From Alphaproteobacteria bacterium (GTDB lineage Bacteria; Pseudomonadota; Alphaproteobacteria; UBA8366; Aestuariispiraceae): a DNA stretch of 64,000 nucleotides. Shown here in pieces: positions 9,990 to 18,765 of the stretch. How positions within the stretch are numbered: the stretch's first letter is position 1; each line of letters starts with the position of its first letter. The stretch covers positions 42,325 through 106,324 of the forward strand of contig JANSXE010000013.1 in NCBI GenBank assembly GCA_024743195.1. The letters run 5' to 3'. The notes below the pieces were generated by a model. That model ran no database searches. It saw nothing but the letters and a program-made list of their open reading frames with translations, and was not told the origin of the DNA. The position numbers were made by a program, and so were the translations under genes.

Positions 9990-10011
9990 GGGCCGCCCAT
10001 CGGGGCGGCCC
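9990..10011 (+). terminator. Hairpin between convergent gltA and lpxB
   Basis: GGGCCGCCC (9990-9998) pairs perfectly with GGGCGGCCC (10003-10011) across an ATCG loop. It lies 27 bases after the gltA stop and 9 bases beyond the lpxB stop. The U-tract is poor (GTTCGCGTTC on the + side). It probably serves both converging transcripts. Confidence 0.5.
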
Positions 10012-10020
10012 GTTCGCGTT

Positions 10021-11166
10021 CTAGAGGAGCTCGAGCACCGCGTCGGCCGCCGCCAGGCTCGGCAGCCCCTGCGGCGGCCTCAGGCGCTCCAGCCAGGGCG
10101 CGAGATCGGCCGCCTGCGCGGCCCCTTCCGCCCCCATCAGCCGCCTCACATCGGCGGCCAGCACATCCGGCCGGCACCTGTCCTGCAACCGCTCCGGCGC
10201 GATCTCGCGCTCCGCCATGATGTTGCAAAGATGGACGTAGTCGACCGACACCATGCGGTTGATCGCCCAATAGGTGATCGGATTGAGGCGATAGGCCACC
10301 ACGGTCGGGACCCGCGCCAGCGCAAGTTCCAGCGCCACGGTGCCGCTGGCGGCGAGCGCCGCGTTGCTGGCCGCCATGGCGTCGTACTTCTCCGCCGGGC
10401 CGGTCAGCACGGTCGTTGGCGCGGCCCATCCCGCGGTCGCCGCCGCGATCTCGTCCGCCAGATAGTCGACGCTCGGGATCGCGACCTGCAGGTCCGGGCG
10501 CTCGGCGGCGAGACGGGCGACCGTTTCGCCGAAGACGGGCAGAAGGCGGCGCGCCTCGCCGCGGCGGCTGCCCGGCAGGACGCAGAGCAGCGGCGCCTCC
10601 GCCGCCATCGCGCGCCGCGCCCTGAACGCCGCGCCGTCCCCCGCATCGGCGCCGGACTCCAGAACCGGATGCCCGACGAAGGGGGCGTCCAGCCCGACGG
10701 CCTCGAAATAGGGCGGCTCGAAGGGCAGCAGGCACAACAGGCGGTCGAACCGCGCCTTGAAGGCGTGCACCCGCTTCGGCTTCCACGCCCAGACCGTCGG
10801 CGCCACATAGTGGATCTTCGGCAACTCGCCGGGTCCAAGCCGGTCCTCCAGACGCTTTGAGAAGCCGGGAGAGTCGATCGTCACCAACGCGTCCGGGCGC
10901 AGCCGATCGACGGCGGCGGCCGTCTCGGCGATGCGGCGCTTCAGGCGCCGAGCGTGCGGCAGCACCTCGAGAAGCCCCATCACTGAGAGTTCCTGCATCG
11001 GGAACAGGCTCTCCAGGCCTTCCGCGCGCATCATCTGACCGCCGACGCCGGCGAAGCGCACCGCCCCGCCTGTGCGCGTCTTCAGCGCGGCCATCAGCCG
11101 CGCGCCGATGGCGTCGCCGGACGGCTCCCCGGCGGTCAGGAAGATCAAGGGTTCGTCGCGCGCCAT
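10021..11166 (-). CDS. lpxB: Lipid-A-disaccharide synthase
   Basis: Joins UDP-diacylglucosamine and lipid X to form the lipid A disaccharide at the inner face of the inner membrane. A GT-B glycosyltransferase (GT19) of 381 residues. AGEPSGD near residue 12, SVMGLLEVLP near 61 and IDSPGF near 97 are LpxB signatures, and the C-terminal half carries the UDP-sugar site. It is the last gene of the lpxD-fabZ-lpxA-lpxI-lpxB series, 21 bases after lpxI. Confidence 0.97.
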   Translation of the reverse strand: MARDEPLIFLTAGEPSGDAIGARLMAALKTRTGGAVRFAGVGGQMMRAEGLESLFPMQELSVMGLLEVLPHARRLKRRIAETAAAVDRLRPDALVTIDSPGFSKRLEDRLGPGELPKIHYVAPTVWAWKPKRVHAFKARFDRLLCLLPFEPPYFEAVGLDAPFVGHPVLESGADAGDGAAFRARRAMAAEAPLLCVLPGSRRGEARRLLPVFGETVARLAAERPDLQVAIPSVDYLADEIAAATAGWAAPTTVLTGPAEKYDAMAASNAALAASGTVALELALARVPTVVAYRLNPITYWAINRMVSVDYVHLCNIMAEREIAPERLQDRCRPDVLAADVRRLMGAEGAAQAADLAPWLERLRPPQGLPSLAAADAVLELL

Positions 11167-11187
11167 GGCCGCCCCCTTTTCCTCGGC

Positions 11188-12054
11188 TCAGGCCTCGAGC
11201 GGAGGAATCGCGACCAGGAAGAGGCCGGCCGCATCGGCGATTTCGACCATCCGGGCGCGATCGACCAAGAGCGTGCGACCCGACTCCACCGCGACGCCCC
11301 GGAGGCCCGCATCCCGCGCCCGCTCGACCGTGCGCGGCCCCAAAGTCGGCCGGTCGGCCCGCATCTCCTGGCCCGGTTTGGCGCATTTGACGAGCACGCC
11401 GCCCGGGCCGTCTCGCTTCAATGCGGCGCAACGCTCGATCAAAGCGTCGGTGCCCTCGATCGCCTCGACGCCGAGGACGAGCCCCTCCTGGACGACGACG
11501 GCCTGGCCGACGTCGGCGGCCGCAAGCGCGCGCAGCACGTCGCGCGCGCGTTCGATATCGCCTTCCGCAATCGCGTCAGGGGCGCAACGTCCCAGAAGTC
11601 CGGGCTCCGGGGACAGATCGGTCAGCAGACTTTCGACGCCGACCACACGCCAACCGTACTCGGACTCCAGCACGCCGATAACGGCCCGCAGCAGCCCGTC
11701 GTCGCCCAGCGCGCGGGCCCCGATCCGGAGCAGCACCTTCAGCGCGAGGCCGTCCGGCCGCAAGGCGGCGAAGGAAGGACGCTTGACCGGACCGACCAGG
11801 ACGAGATCCTGGACCCCCTCCTCTTGCGCGCGGCGCAGGTACTGTGCGGCGGCGCCCAGCCGGATCCAACAGTGCGGCACATCGTCGAACGCGCCGGGCG
11901 TCGCAGCGCCTTCTATCGCGAAGACGAAGACGGGGCGGCCCTCCTGCCGGCACCGGTCGACCACGCGTCGGGGGAGATCGCCGCCGCCGGCGACGACGCC
12001 GAGCTTGCGCAGGGACGATCGCTCGTGCGGAGTTCCCTCCGGCTCAATCGCCAT
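11188..12054 (-). CDS. lpxI: UDP-2,3-diacylglucosamine diphosphatase LpxI
   Basis: Hydrolyses UDP-2,3-diacylglucosamine to lipid X and UMP. It is the alphaproteobacterial replacement for LpxH (family formerly DUF1009). It has 288 residues. LGVVAGGGDLP at the N-terminus, VLVGPVKRP, LGDDGLLRAV and the C-terminal KCAKPGQEMRADRPTLGP segment match the family. The ATG lies inside the end of lpxA (11-base overlap), which supports coupling. No lpxH is in the window, which fits its role here. Confidence 0.95.
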   Translation of the reverse strand: MAIEPEGTPHERSSLRKLGVVAGGGDLPRRVVDRCRQEGRPVFVFAIEGAATPGAFDDVPHCWIRLGAAAQYLRRAQEEGVQDLVLVGPVKRPSFAALRPDGLALKVLLRIGARALGDDGLLRAVIGVLESEYGWRVVGVESLLTDLSPEPGLLGRCAPDAIAEGDIERARDVLRALAAADVGQAVVVQEGLVLGVEAIEGTDALIERCAALKRDGPGGVLVKCAKPGQEMRADRPTLGPRTVERARDAGLRGVAVESGRTLLVDRARMVEIADAAGLFLVAIPPLEA

Positions 12055-12853
12055 CGTTCGCGGCGCGCGGCTGGACGACCCCGAGACCGGTGTCGGCGCG
12101 CATGAAGGCGATCAGTTGGTCGACGGCGGGCGCGTCGGAGTGCTGCGCGGCCACCGCATCGATCCGCTCGCCCAGGAGGCGCGCGTCCGCGTCGCCGAAG
12201 AGGGCCTTGTAGGCGGCGCGCAGCGCACGGATCTCGTCCTTGTCGAAGCCGCGGCGCTTCATGCCCACGATGTTGAGGCCGCACAACGCCGCGCGCTCCC
12301 CCATGACGGTTCCGAACGGAATCACGTCCTGCTCAACCCCGGACATGCCTCCGATCATCGCATGCGGCCCGATGCGCACGAATTGGCGAACGGCGGACAG
12401 GCCGCCGATGATGGCGAAGTCGCCGACGATGACATGGCCGGCGATCGTGGCGTTATTGGCCATGACGACGCCGTTCCCGACGCGGCAGTCATGCGCGACG
12501 TGAGCGCCCACCATGAACAGACAGCCGTCGCCGATTTGGGTCAGCATCCCGCCGCCTTCGGTGCCCGGGTTCATGGTGACGTGCTCTCGAATCTTGTTGT
12601 TGCGGCCGATCACCAGGTCCGACGGCTCGCCCTTGTACTTCAGGTCCTGCGGCGGCAGACCGATCGAGGCGAACGGGAAGATCTCGGTGCCCGCCCCGAC
12701 CCGCGTGCGCCCCTCGACCACCACATGGGCGCGCAGGCGAACCCCTTGCTCCAAGGTCACGTCCGGCCCGATCACGCAATAGGGTCCGATGGCGACGTCG
12801 TCGGCGACCTCCGCCCTGGGGTCGACGACTGCAGTCGGGTGGATTTCGGGCAT
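12044..12853 (-). CDS. lpxA: UDP-N-acetylglucosamine acyltransferase
   Basis: First enzyme of lipid A synthesis: moves a 3-hydroxyacyl chain from ACP to UDP-GlcNAc. The 269 residues form a left-handed beta-helix of hexapeptide repeats, then a C-terminal helical domain. The catalytic histidine lies in VGAHVAHDC, and IGLPPQDLKYKGE is typical of LpxA. The ATG overlaps the fabZ stop by three bases. It shares ACP-bound substrates with the adjacent FabZ. Confidence 0.97.
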   Translation of the reverse strand: MPEIHPTAVVDPRAEVADDVAIGPYCVIGPDVTLEQGVRLRAHVVVEGRTRVGAGTEIFPFASIGLPPQDLKYKGEPSDLVIGRNNKIREHVTMNPGTEGGGMLTQIGDGCLFMVGAHVAHDCRVGNGVVMANNATIAGHVIVGDFAIIGGLSAVRQFVRIGPHAMIGGMSGVEQDVIPFGTVMGERAALCGLNIVGMKRRGFDKDEIRALRAAYKALFGDADARLLGERIDAVAAQHSDAPAVDQLIAFMRADTGLGVVQPRAANDGD

Positions 12854-13323
12854 CAGCTGTCTCGGATCATCGCGGAGAAGGTCGCCTCGGCGACGAGCGT
12901 CTCGTCGACATGGGCCTCTCCGCGGAACTTCCAGACCATGCCGCGGTGATGGCGCCGCTCGACGCGAATGGTCATAAGATCGCCCGGCGTAACCGGGCGG
13001 CGGAACTTGGCTTCTTCGACGGACATGAAGTAGACGAGCTTGCCTTCGCCTTCCGGGCCCAGGCTCGTCACAACCATGACGCCCGCCGTCTGGGCCATGG
13101 ACTCGATGATCAGAACGCCCGGCATGATCGGTTTGCGCGGGAAATGCCCCTGGAAGAACGGCTCGTTGATCGATACGCACTTCAGGCCGATCGCATGTTC
13201 GTAGGGCGCGACCTCCTGAATGCGATCCACCATGAGAAACGGAAACCGATGCGGAATCCGCTCCATGATCTTGAGCACGTCGATGTCTTCGACGAGGGCT
13301 TGGGGCTTCTGATCTTCCGGCAT
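12853..13323 (-). CDS. fabZ: 3-hydroxyacyl-ACP dehydratase FabZ
   Basis: Dehydrates 3-hydroxyacyl-ACP in fatty acid elongation, competing with LpxA and LpxD for the same acyl-ACP pool. A hot-dog fold of 156 residues from the ATG at 13323. The catalytic histidine is in IPHRFPFLMVD (H25), and the catalytic glutamate helix is in PIMPGVLIIESMAQ. A TTG four codons earlier (13335) overlaps the lpxD stop as TTGA and is a possible alternative start; neither has a strong ribosome site. It lies between lpxD and lpxA, the usual order. Confidence 0.95.
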   Translation of the reverse strand: MPEDQKPQALVEDIDVLKIMERIPHRFPFLMVDRIQEVAPYEHAIGLKCVSINEPFFQGHFPRKPIMPGVLIIESMAQTAGVMVVTSLGPEGEGKLVYFMSVEEAKFRRPVTPGDLMTIRVERRHHRGMVWKFRGEAHVDETLVAEATFSAMIRDS

Positions 13324-13331
13324 GTCTTCGA

Positions 13332-14408
13332 TCAATCGTCCGTCTTGTCGTCGGGCTCGTGGTCGTCGTCTTCCGCTCGGCCTGTCGGTCCGGCGGGGCG
13401 TCGGGCAAGCCGGGCGAGCGCGGTGTTCTGTCGATGGAACTCGCGTAACGGAATCGCCGGAACGCCGCCGACCTTCGCTCCCGCAGGGATGTCACGGATT
13501 ACGCCGCTGCGCGCGGCGAGTTGCGCGCCGCGCCCGATGCGAGTATGCGGGCCGATCCCGACCTGACCGGCGGCCACCACGAAATCCTCAAGAACGGCGC
13601 TGCCTGCGATCCCGGTCTGCGCGCACAGCACGCTCCCCCGACCGACGGTGACGTTGTGCCCGATCTGGACCAGATTATCAATCTTGGCGCCGTCGCCGAC
13701 CACGGTGTCGCCGCCCATGCCCCGGTCGATCGTCGTGTTGGCGCCGATTTCGACGCCGTCACCGACCACCACGCGACCCAGCTGCGGGAGATCGATATGA
13801 CCGCGCTGATCCATCGCGAATCCGAAACCGCGCGTGCCGATGCGCACGCCGGCCAAGATACGGCAGTCCGCGCCGATCAGACAGAAGGACAGCGTCACGT
13901 TCGGTCCGACGCGCGTACGCGGACCGACGCGCACGGCCCGGTCGACGACCGTATTGGCGCCGATCCAGCACCCCTCGCCGATTTCGGCGTCGGGTCCGAT
14001 GACAACCCCGGCGTCAAGTCGCGCTCCATCCCCGATCCGGGCGCTCGGATCGATGGACGCCGCCGGGTGAACGCCCGGCTCGACCGCGGGCTCCGGGTAG
14101 AAGGCCTGCACGATAAGGGCGAAGCTTCGATAGGGCAGATCGCTCAGAAAGCGGACGGCCCCGTTCGGGGCGCGATGCGCGTGCTCGGGACGGAGCACGA
14201 CGCCGCCGGCGGCGCTCTCCGTCAGCGCAGTCACGTACTTGGGATTGTCGAGGAAACTCACTGTGTCCGCGTCGGCTGAGGAGAGCGGACCGGTTTCCTT
14301 GAACACCCGGTCGCGCGCCTCCGGGGGATCGAGAACCGCCCCCACTGCATCGGCCAGCGCGCCGGCGGCGAACGGCCCGACGTTCCGGAAAAACCGCGGA
14401 TCCGCCAC
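13332..14408 (-). CDS. lpxD: UDP-3-O-acylglucosamine N-acyltransferase
   Basis: Adds the second hydroxyacyl chain, on nitrogen, in lipid A synthesis. It has 358 residues: an N-terminal uridine-binding domain (about 1-100), a long hexapeptide left-handed helix and a C-terminal helix. The catalytic histidine is in LVQIGHNVTVG. The tail is acidic and low in complexity (final about 20 residues). The start is a GTG with AGGGGG five bases upstream. The stop abuts fabZ. Confidence 0.96.
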   Translation of the reverse strand: MADPRFFRNVGPFAAGALADAVGAVLDPPEARDRVFKETGPLSSADADTVSFLDNPKYVTALTESAAGGVVLRPEHAHRAPNGAVRFLSDLPYRSFALIVQAFYPEPAVEPGVHPAASIDPSARIGDGARLDAGVVIGPDAEIGEGCWIGANTVVDRAVRVGPRTRVGPNVTLSFCLIGADCRILAGVRIGTRGFGFAMDQRGHIDLPQLGRVVVGDGVEIGANTTIDRGMGGDTVVGDGAKIDNLVQIGHNVTVGRGSVLCAQTGIAGSAVLEDFVVAAGQVGIGPHTRIGRGAQLAARSGVIRDIPAGAKVGGVPAIPLREFHRQNTALARLARRPAGPTGRAEDDDHEPDDKTDD

Positions 14409-14421
14409 CTGCGCCCCCTCG

Positions 14422-15003
14422 TCAGTTCCCTGCAGCGATGTCCGGCAAGGCGACGCTGTCGATCTTCTGATTCAGGCGGTCAAGCGCCTCGTCGCTGATC
14501 GATAAGTCGTCGTGCGCCATCACGACGGTGCGTTCCTGCGGCGAGTTGCTCAGAATCAGGTTCAACTCCCGCTCCCGCGCGATCTCCAGAACGACGTCCC
14601 GCAGCGCCTCGCGAATCTGCCCGCGCGCGGACGCATAGGCCCGGTCCATGGCCTGCTTGCGCTCCTGCGCCGTGCGCTGGAGTTCCGCGACCTTTTGGTC
14701 AAAGGCCCGCTTTTTCTCCTGGAAGGCTTCCGTCGACAGGATCGAGCGTTGTTGTTCCAGATCCCGGCCCTCGGTCTCCAGCGCGCCCTGCCGGTCGCGG
14801 AGCTCCTGCTGATAACCGGCCAGTAGGTCCTCGAACTGCTTCCGCAGGCTTTGCCAGGCGACCGATTCCCGTTCGACGCGGGACACGTCAATCACGGCGA
14901 TCTTGGCCGCGGGCAGCTCCTGCGCGACAGCCGGAAGCGCGACCGGCGCGATTGCAAGCCCCAGAGTGAGCGCCGCCAGAAGGCGCTTCGTCAGCAGCTG
15001 CAT
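14422..15003 (-). CDS. skp: Periplasmic outer-membrane-protein chaperone Skp/OmpH
   Basis: Holds unfolded outer-membrane proteins in the periplasm on the way to BamA. It has 193 residues with a clear Sec signal peptide (MQLLTKRLL, then a hydrophobic core, cleavage after AVAQ near residue 28). A long helical, charged, coiled-coil section at about 60-140 forms the tentacles. The sequence is diverged, but the OmpH-family start (KIAVIDVSRV) and the position directly after bamA identify it. Its ATG overlaps the bamA stop by three bases. Confidence 0.9.
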   Translation of the reverse strand: MQLLTKRLLAALTLGLAIAPVALPAVAQELPAAKIAVIDVSRVERESVAWQSLRKQFEDLLAGYQQELRDRQGALETEGRDLEQQRSILSTEAFQEKKRAFDQKVAELQRTAQERKQAMDRAYASARGQIREALRDVVLEIARERELNLILSNSPQERTVVMAHDDLSISDEALDRLNQKIDSVALPDIAAGN

Positions 15004-17420
15004 CAGAACCTCGTTCCGAAGCTGAAGCGGAAGACTTCCGTCTTGTCAAAGTCCTCCTCCAACACGGCTTGGGCGAAGTCGGCCCGGACCGGGCCGAAGG
15101 GGCTGAGCCAATTGACGCCCGTGCCGACGGAGGCGCGCAATCCGCCGGTGTCTGCAACGTCAACGCCGGATTCGTCGACATCGGTCAGCGTTCCCACATC
15201 GCTGAACACCGCGCCGCTCAATCCGAACTCGTCAGGCAGGCCAAGCGGGAAGGTGAACTCCACCGTGCCGGCGGCGAACTGTTTGCCGCCGAGCGCATCG
15301 TCCGTTGCCGTATCGCGCGGGCCGGCTCCGGAGTCCTCGAAGCCGCGCAGGTTGTCGCCGCCCAAGAAGAAGCGGTCCTTGATCCGCGTGTCATCCTCGC
15401 CCCACCCCACCATGTGGCCGAGTTCGCCGCCGACCTGGAGGCGATACTCGTTGGTGATCGGGAAATAGTAGGCGCCGCGCAAGGTGGAGCGGAAATAGTT
15501 CACGGTTCCGCCGACGCCGGCCAAATCGTTCGAGAGGGCGACGAAGTAACCGTCCGTCGGATCGATTCGCGAGTTGCGCCGGTCGAAAGTCAGCGTCTGG
15601 CCAATAGACGAGACGTACTCGGTCCCCTCCTGCTGCCTTACGAAGAGGGACGCACTGTCGTCCACATTCTCAACCGACTCGCGGGCGAACCGATAGCGGA
15701 GCGACTGGCCCCAATCCTCATTGATCTCGTACCCGGTGCGCAGACCGAATCCGGTCTCCTTGCTGTCGAAGGAGGATTCGTCCTGGTTGTCGCGCAGCGT
15801 ATGGAACAGATCGAAACCGCCGGAGAGCGGCTTGTCGAGAAAGTAGGGTTCGGTAAAGCTCAAATCGACGCTTTGGCGGGATTGGGCCAATGTCGTCGCG
15901 AGCCGCAAATCCTGCCCTTTCCCGAGCAGATTGCGTTCCCGCACGCTGAATTCCGCAAGCGCGCCGATCGACGTCGAGTAGCCCGCGCCGATGCTCAATT
16001 CGCCGGTGGACTGCTCCTCGACATCGACCTGAACCACGGTGCGGTCCTGTTCGGAGCCCGGCACGTTGTTGACCTCGACTTGACCGAAGAAGCCAAGATT
16101 GGAGATTCGCTGGCGCGACCGGCGAAGTTTGGACGCGTTGAAAGCGTCGCCTTCGACCAGCAGGAACTCACGCCGGATCACCTCGTCCTCGGTGCGGGTG
16201 TTGCCGCGGATCTCGATACGCTCGACGAAGGTGCGCGGGCCTTCCATCACTTCGAAACTGATGTTGATCTTCCGCCCGTCGCGGTCGCGGTCGACATTGG
16301 GGCGCACGTCGATGAAGGCGTAGCCCTGGTCGCCGACCAACTCCGTCAGGGCCAAGACCGTGTCGTCGACGGCGTTGGCGTCGTACCAGTCGCCGCTCTC
16401 AAGCTCGATCGACTCCTTCAAAGGCTCGGGATCGACGTCCGGGATGCGCGAGACGACGTCGAATGACCCGAACTCGTACCGCTCCCCCTCTTCGATCGTG
16501 AAGGTGATGAAGAAGTTCTCGCGATCCTCGCTCAACTCGGCCACCGCCGACACGACCCGGAAATCCGCGAACCCTTCGGCCAGATAGAAACGCCGCAGCA
16601 ATTCGCGGTCGAACGTCAGACGGTCCGGATCGTAGACGTCGCTGCTGGAAAGAAAGCGATACCAGCGCGTTTCCCGCGTCTGAATCTCTTCCTTGAGCGC
16701 CGAATCGGAGAAATAGCGGTTGCCGATGAAACTGATCTTCTCGATGCCCGTCACCGGGCCTTCGTCGATTTCGAACACGAGGTCGACGCGGTTGTCGCGC
16801 TGCTGGATCACCTTCGGATCGACCGTCGCGGCGAACCGGCCGCTGCGCCGGTAGAGCTCCAGAACGCGCCGGACGTCGTTCTGAACCGCGGTGCGGGTGT
16901 AGACGAGCCGCGGCCGCAGCCGAACTTCGGACTGCAGCGTCTCGTCGTCGAGGCGCTGATTGCCCTCGAAGGCGATGCGGTTGATGATCGGGTTCTCGAC
17001 CACGGTCACGACCAAGGTCCGCCCCTCGAGCGCCATGCTGACGTCGGCGAAATACTCGGTTGCGAACAACGCCTTGAGCGCCTCGTTGATCCGTGTGGGA
17101 TCGATCGCGTCGCCCGGCTGAAGGCCGACGTAGCTGCGCACCGTGTCGGGTTCGATCCGTTGCGCGCCTTCGACGCGAACCGCGTCCAACGTGGGCTGGC
17201 CGGGGCGGGCGGTGGGCGCAGCGGTGGGGGCGCCAGGCGCTGCGCCTTCGGCGGGCGCCGGCTCTATGATGGTCGGCCCCGAAGACTGCGCAGCCCCCTC
17301 GCCCGAGCCAACGGCCAGCGCAATAGCGACGAGTCCGAACGCAAGCGCCCTGCGCGCCGCCGCAAACAGTTTATGCGGCGCACGGTGCGCCGCCGCCAGG
17401 AGACCCGTTCCCGCCGTCAC
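15003..17420 (-). CDS. bamA: Outer membrane protein assembly factor BamA
   Basis: Central Omp85-family subunit that inserts beta-barrel proteins into the outer membrane. From the chosen start it has 805 residues: signal peptide (hydrophobic core AFGLVAIALAVG, cleavage near GAAQ), a short Pro/Ala-rich linker, five POTRA repeats to about residue 450, then a 16-strand barrel with the LRGF loop motif (NLRGFEDS) and a C-terminal aromatic residue. No ATG is available near the N-terminus. A GTG at 17420 is preceded by GGAG with seven-base spacing and gives a sensible signal peptide. A TTG at 17528 would add 36 basic residues and is less likely. Confidence 0.95.
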   Translation of the reverse strand: MTAGTGLLAAAHRAPHKLFAAARRALAFGLVAIALAVGSGEGAAQSSGPTIIEPAPAEGAAPGAPTAAPTARPGQPTLDAVRVEGAQRIEPDTVRSYVGLQPGDAIDPTRINEALKALFATEYFADVSMALEGRTLVVTVVENPIINRIAFEGNQRLDDETLQSEVRLRPRLVYTRTAVQNDVRRVLELYRRSGRFAATVDPKVIQQRDNRVDLVFEIDEGPVTGIEKISFIGNRYFSDSALKEEIQTRETRWYRFLSSSDVYDPDRLTFDRELLRRFYLAEGFADFRVVSAVAELSEDRENFFITFTIEEGERYEFGSFDVVSRIPDVDPEPLKESIELESGDWYDANAVDDTVLALTELVGDQGYAFIDVRPNVDRDRDGRKINISFEVMEGPRTFVERIEIRGNTRTEDEVIRREFLLVEGDAFNASKLRRSRQRISNLGFFGQVEVNNVPGSEQDRTVVQVDVEEQSTGELSIGAGYSTSIGALAEFSVRERNLLGKGQDLRLATTLAQSRQSVDLSFTEPYFLDKPLSGGFDLFHTLRDNQDESSFDSKETGFGLRTGYEINEDWGQSLRYRFARESVENVDDSASLFVRQQEGTEYVSSIGQTLTFDRRNSRIDPTDGYFVALSNDLAGVGGTVNYFRSTLRGAYYFPITNEYRLQVGGELGHMVGWGEDDTRIKDRFFLGGDNLRGFEDSGAGPRDTATDDALGGKQFAAGTVEFTFPLGLPDEFGLSGAVFSDVGTLTDVDESGVDVADTGGLRASVGTGVNWLSPFGPVRADFAQAVLEEDFDKTEVFRFSFGTRF

Positions 17421-17543
17421 CCCAAAACTCCACTCCGGTCGCGCGCGCCGTCCCACCGCCCCCTGCGCGCTCTTTCGAGCGACGTCGAGACCGTTCGACG
17501 GAGCGCGCAAGAAATGACGAGACTCCAAACGCTTACGACGACC

Positions 17544-18647
17544 CTAGATCGCCAGCCCCATCACATCGTTGATGGTGATAAGTATCATGAGCCCCAAGAG
17601 CAAGGCCAGCCCAATTCTAAAGGCGTATTCCTGGGTTCTCTCCCCCACGGGTTTCCCGCGCACGGCCTCGACGGCGTAAAAGGCCAGATGTCCGCCGTCC
17701 AGCATCGGAATCGGAAAGAGGTTCAGGAGGCCGAGATTGATCGACAGCACCGCCATGAAGCTGATCAGCGACACGACGCCGATCTGGGCCACGTCGTTGG
17801 ACAATTGCACGATCTTCACCGGTCCGCCCATGTCGTCGATCGATCGTTGACCGAAGATGATCTCGCCCACGGCGGACAGGGTCAGGACGGTCAGACGCCC
17901 GGTCTCTTCCACGCCGCCCCAGGCGGCGGCTAGGGGGCCTTGCTTCTCAAACCGCGTCATCGGCGCGGTGACCCCCAGGATGTAGCGGGCCGCCTCGCCC
18001 GTCACCCCCTCTTGCGCCTGCGGGGCCGCGTTCAGGGTCAGGCGCTCGCCCGCCCGGTCGACGGTGAAGGTCAGGCGCTCGCCGCCGCTTCCGGCCACCG
18101 CCGCGCGCAGATCGTCAAAGCTGCCGATCGGCTGACCGTCGACCGCCAGGATTCTATCGCCAGGCTCGAACCCGGCGGCTTCCGCGGCCGAGCCTTCACG
18201 CACGGCGCCGACGCCCTGCGCCTCGAAATCTCCCGGGATCGGCTTGCCGTGGACCATGTAGAGCCCGGCGAGCACGACGATGGCGAACAGGAAATTCGCG
18301 GCCGGCCCCGCCGCGACGACGGCCGTGCGCTTGCCCAGCGGCTTGTGCGCGAAGGACACCGACCGTTCATCCGGCGTGAGCGGCCGCTCGCTCTCGCCCT
18401 CCAGGATCGTATCGCCTTCGCCGAACATCTTCACATAGCCGCCAAGCGGCACGAGGCTCAGCTTCCAGCGCGTTCCGGCCTTGTCCGTGAAGCCCCAGAT
18501 CTCGCGCCCGAACCCGATAGAGAAGACGTCGACCCGGACGCCGGCCCAGCGCGCGACCAGATAATGCCCAAGCTCGTGAACGAAAACGAGCAGGCAGAAG
18601 ACGATAATGGCGTTGAAATAGCCGATCGATCCGAAAAACGCGTCCAT
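17544..18647 (-). CDS. rseP: Site-2 intramembrane protease RseP
   Basis: Zinc metalloprotease of the inner membrane that cuts anti-sigma factors and spent signal peptides. It has 367 residues. The zinc site HELGH is at 24-28 in the first membrane helix. PLGGYVKM follows, then one recognisable PDZ domain (about 125-200; two in E. coli), and the third metal ligand is in PIPMLDGGHL in the C-terminal membrane part. The ATG at 18647 starts just before the first membrane helix; the longer open frame upstream is Arg-rich and not conserved-looking. It lies between dxr and bamA as usual. Confidence 0.95.
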   Translation of the reverse strand: MDAFFGSIGYFNAIIVFCLLVFVHELGHYLVARWAGVRVDVFSIGFGREIWGFTDKAGTRWKLSLVPLGGYVKMFGEGDTILEGESERPLTPDERSVSFAHKPLGKRTAVVAAGPAANFLFAIVVLAGLYMVHGKPIPGDFEAQGVGAVREGSAAEAAGFEPGDRILAVDGQPIGSFDDLRAAVAGSGGERLTFTVDRAGERLTLNAAPQAQEGVTGEAARYILGVTAPMTRFEKQGPLAAAWGGVEETGRLTVLTLSAVGEIIFGQRSIDDMGGPVKIVQLSNDVAQIGVVSLISFMAVLSINLGLLNLFPIPMLDGGHLAFYAVEAVRGKPVGERTQEYAFRIGLALLLGLMILITINDVMGLAI

Positions 18648-18765
18648 CACCCAATCCCAACCCTGTGATCCTAGGCCCCCTGGCGGAAGCCCGGCGGGGC
18701 GCCCCGCTTCCATATAGGGCCGGCCGCCGTGCGGTGCGAGAGCGATCCGAAGAAATGGGCGCGCG

